Shown: positions 62,697-64,000 of the stretch, piece after piece
Position numbering within the stretch: the first letter of the stretch is position 1
Layout of the letters: each line of letters starts with the position of its first letter
NCBI RefSeq assembly: GCF_005503555.1
Contig: NZ_SCNG01000001.1
Span: forward strand, 1,612,001-1,676,000
Direction: 5' to 3'
Length of the DNA stretch: 64,000 bases
Origin: Rudaea sp. 3F27F6
GTDB taxonomy: Bacteria > Pseudomonadota > Gammaproteobacteria > Xanthomonadales > Rhodanobacteraceae
The notes under the pieces: generated by a model
What the model saw: only the letters and a program-made list of their open reading frames with translations
The model's database searches: none
Told to the model about the DNA's origin: nothing
Position numbers and translations under genes: made by a program

Positions 62697-63111
62697 AGCC
62701 CTCATCAGCAACTAGCGTATGCAGATACTGGATACATGCGCGACAAATGACTGCCCTGCTCGATGCAAGCATTCCGCCTTCGACCTGATTGCTTGACTTG
62801 CCACAAAAAGAACAACTGATCGGAACTCCATCAGAAGCGCCAGTGCTCGGATCGTAACGGTGAAGCGTTGGCACCGTTGGCGAGACGTGCTCGACCAGAC
62901 GCACTGAGACGACGTCTCCAAGTTGAAGGGGAGCAGAAAGCCAAGCCGCTTCCGCGTTGGGCTCGCCTTGAATTTCAACGGAACCCGACACAACGAGAAC
63001 AGTTTCGTCCAGCTGCGGAGCCGTAAATACTCGCGCCTCAATACTCTCAGCGTTTGGCACTCCAGCCACACTTTTCAGCTCGCCATTTAGCGAAATTTCA
63101 AGAGAAAGCAC
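62689..63111 (-). CDS. integron cassette gene: protein with ClpX-type zinc finger
   Basis: 140 aa from GTG 63111, with AGGAG 6 bp upstream; the longer open frame runs through attC site 3 and is rejected. The C-terminal half has CSFCGKSSNQV, then GGMLASSRAVICRACIQYLH: a C4 zinc finger of the kind at the N-terminus of ClpX. The N-terminal half is beta-rich with no known domain. It may bind a Clp protease adaptor or substrate; that is a guess. Confidence 0.78.
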   Translation of the reverse strand: MLSLEISLNGELKSVAGVPNAESIEARVFTAPQLDETVLVVSGSVEIQGEPNAEAAWLSAPLQLGDVVSVRLVEHVSPTVPTLHRYDPSTGASDGVPISCSFCGKSSNQVEGGMLASSRAVICRACIQYLHTLVADEGCT

Positions 63112-63125
63112 AGGATCTCCTGTTG

Positions 63126-63216
63126 CACCTAACGCTTGAGGCAAGCGGCCGCTACCACGATGAGTGCCAGGTTGGCGTGCAACATCGCAGCAGTCCACTT
63201 GACTGATAGTTAGGTG
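63126..63216 (-). repeat. attC recombination site 3
   Basis: CACCTAACGCTTGAGGCAAGC and GTCCACTTGACTGATAGTTAG with GTG following form the outer arms of a 91-bp attC. It lies between the ClpX-finger cassette and the TonB-like cassette. Confidence 0.9.
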
Positions 63217-63581
63217 TCATCGAGCGGCATGGGATCTGCCAAGTGAACGCCGACGTAGGTAGTTATGGAACCAGCAACAGGTTTCCCTTTGTCTTCAATC
63301 GGCTTGAACGTCCAAGTAAGTACCGTGTCCACCATTGACTGCATTTCTTTCTGGGTCATCTGCATTTTGGGCTCTGTTCGCAACGCCTTGACGCTCTTCG
63401 GCAAACCCTTCTCATCGAGATATACCGTGCAGTAAATCCTGAAATACGTCGTCGATCTTTTGGGTACAGGAGGCGACACGCGCACCTGAGGGTTCGATGC
63501 ATCAAATCTGGCTTCGCCAGGTATCGCGACGACCAACGCGACCAAGCCGAGAAAGCTCATCAAGAATGTCGCTCTCAACAT
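63210..63581 (-). CDS. integron cassette gene: secreted TonB-C-like protein
   Basis: 123 aa from ATG 63581, 5 bp after the attC core. A signal peptide ends near 'GEA'. The mature part has YFRIYCTVYLDEKGLPKSVK and TVLTWTFKPIEDKGKPV, the usual pattern of the TonB C-terminal fold (protein with KxG..V.WRF..). It could bind an outer-membrane partner. Stop lies inside attC site 3. Confidence 0.72.
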   Translation of the reverse strand: MLRATFLMSFLGLVALVVAIPGEARFDASNPQVRVSPPVPKRSTTYFRIYCTVYLDEKGLPKSVKALRTEPKMQMTQKEMQSMVDTVLTWTFKPIEDKGKPVAGSITTYVGVHLADPMPLDDT

Positions 63582-63586
63582 TTGGG

Positions 63587-63678
63587 CACCTAACGCTTGA
63601 CCTAAGGGGCTGCCGCCGCGATGCATTGCAGTCTAGCGCAGACCGACATCGGCAATCCGCTTGAGTGATAGCTTGGCG
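63587..63678 (-). repeat. attC recombination site 4 (one degenerate core)
   Basis: GCACCTAACGCTTGACCTAAG is a good core, but the other end reads ATAGCTTGGCGTC instead of ATAGTTAGGTGTC, so this site may recombine poorly. About 92 bp, between the TonB-like cassette and the next gene. Confidence 0.85.
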
Positions 63679-64000
63679 TCATACTTCGGACCGATGCCAG
63701 TGGTCGTGTAGCTGGCGCAAAAAGTCGTCGTTCAGCTCGTAGCGGCTCGCTGAGCCGATGACGGAATCGTAGCTGCAAGCGGGACAGCAGGCCTTTGTGC
63801 CGCGAAATGGAGACGAATCATTGCGCAATGCGCCTGGGTGCTTCGGAAGCCCTTGAACAGCTTCGCCGCGGCGCAGCGAGTGCGAGCTGATGTCATACTC
63901 GCAAGGCAATGTGGCGGAGGTTGCGCTGGCGTATCGAGACAGTGGCGAAGCGTTTGCCGCGGAAGGGTTTGAGCTGATACCCGGTGTTCTATCAGAGCAC
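63679..64000 (-). CDS. integron cassette gene, 5' end outside the window
   Basis: The frame is open from the stop at 63679 to the window edge (106 codons). The C-terminal part includes GTKACCPACSYDSVIG, a CC..C set that may bind zinc, and LRQLHDHWHRSEV at the end. A TTG at 63909 could be a start but the frame continues upstream without a stop, so the true start may be beyond the window. No family is recognised. Confidence 0.5.
   Translation of the reverse strand, partial: CSDRTPGISSNPSAANASPLSRYASATSATLPCEYDISSHSLRRGEAVQGLPKHPGALRNDSSPFRGTKACCPACSYDSVIGSASRYELNDDFLRQLHDHWHRSEV

Noticed and set aside
62000-64000. Integron integrase (intI) in the window
   Set aside because: No tyrosine recombinase motif was found in any frame here. 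Given the reading direction it would lie to the right of the window.

Overview
The window looks like a chromosomal segment of a GC-rich gammaproteobacterium, most likely in the Xanthomonadales (Lysobacterales; Rhodanobacteraceae- or Lysobacter-like). The clues are the rhodanese-secB-gpsA-trmL neighbourhood, tandem periplasmic M16 peptidases, secreted enzymes carrying a 'WYDP..SG.G' C-terminal domain, the ubiJ-ubiB pair and an OleD-like reductase. The assignment rests on gene content and composition only; no database search was run.

Region 1 (1-33.3 kb) is dense, GC-rich core genome. It holds a secreted trypsin-like protease, rhodanese, secB, gpsA, trmL, two small exported proteins, two tandem M16 metalloproteases, a DUF4156 lipoprotein and a complete nickel urease operon (ureD, cupin, ureABC, ureE, ureF, DUF6869 gene, ureG, ureJ/hupE). 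These are followed by a secreted alpha/beta hydrolase, an OleD-like reductase, ubiJ-ubiB-truC, a DUF2277 gene, yajQ, a very large membrane-anchored ankyrin protein and a periplasmic PQQ-type sugar dehydrogenase. A family of palindromic intergenic repeats built on 'CACGGAT' occurs at four loci and forms a 157-bp-period tandem array in front of the urease operon. A second palindromic repeat is fused in frame to the start of ureF.

Region 2 (33.3-61.8 kb) starts at a tRNA-Ile(CAU) gene split in its anticodon loop by a 249-nt ORF-less group I intron. Beyond it lies lower-GC accessory DNA with irregular coding density. In order it contains a coiled-coil HTH gene, a 171-bp MITE with a 4-bp target duplication, a complete Wadjet type I operon (jetABCD), a decayed GNAT gene beside an ImmA/IrrE-XRE pair, and a Tn7-like transposition module (fused TnsA-TnsB, TnsC, TniQ) without CRISPR genes. 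Further on are a Ser/Thr kinase next to an OLD-like AAA-TOPRIM protein, a HipA kinase preceded by a stand-alone MbcA/ParS/Xre toxin-binding domain, and a two-gene unit of a putative PD-(D/E)XK nuclease and a DUF2971 protein. This is a defence and mobile-element island next to a tRNA gene.

Region 3 (61.8-64 kb) is an integron cassette array on the minus strand with four full attC sites, one half attC site and five small cassette genes (the last cut by the window edge). No integrase gene is inside the window. The array reads leftward, so any intI would lie to the right.

The urease genes work as one unit: UreABC is the apoenzyme, UreDFG the GTP-dependent metallocentre loader, UreE the nickel donor and UreJ the probable nickel permease. 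The Wadjet genes form one overlapping operon for plasmid restriction. The best candidates for undescribed biology are the kinase plus AAA-TOPRIM pair, the 682-aa nuclease plus DUF2971 pair, the HTH-less MbcA-type antitoxin with HipA, and the TnsAB-fused transposon near an intron-bearing tRNA.
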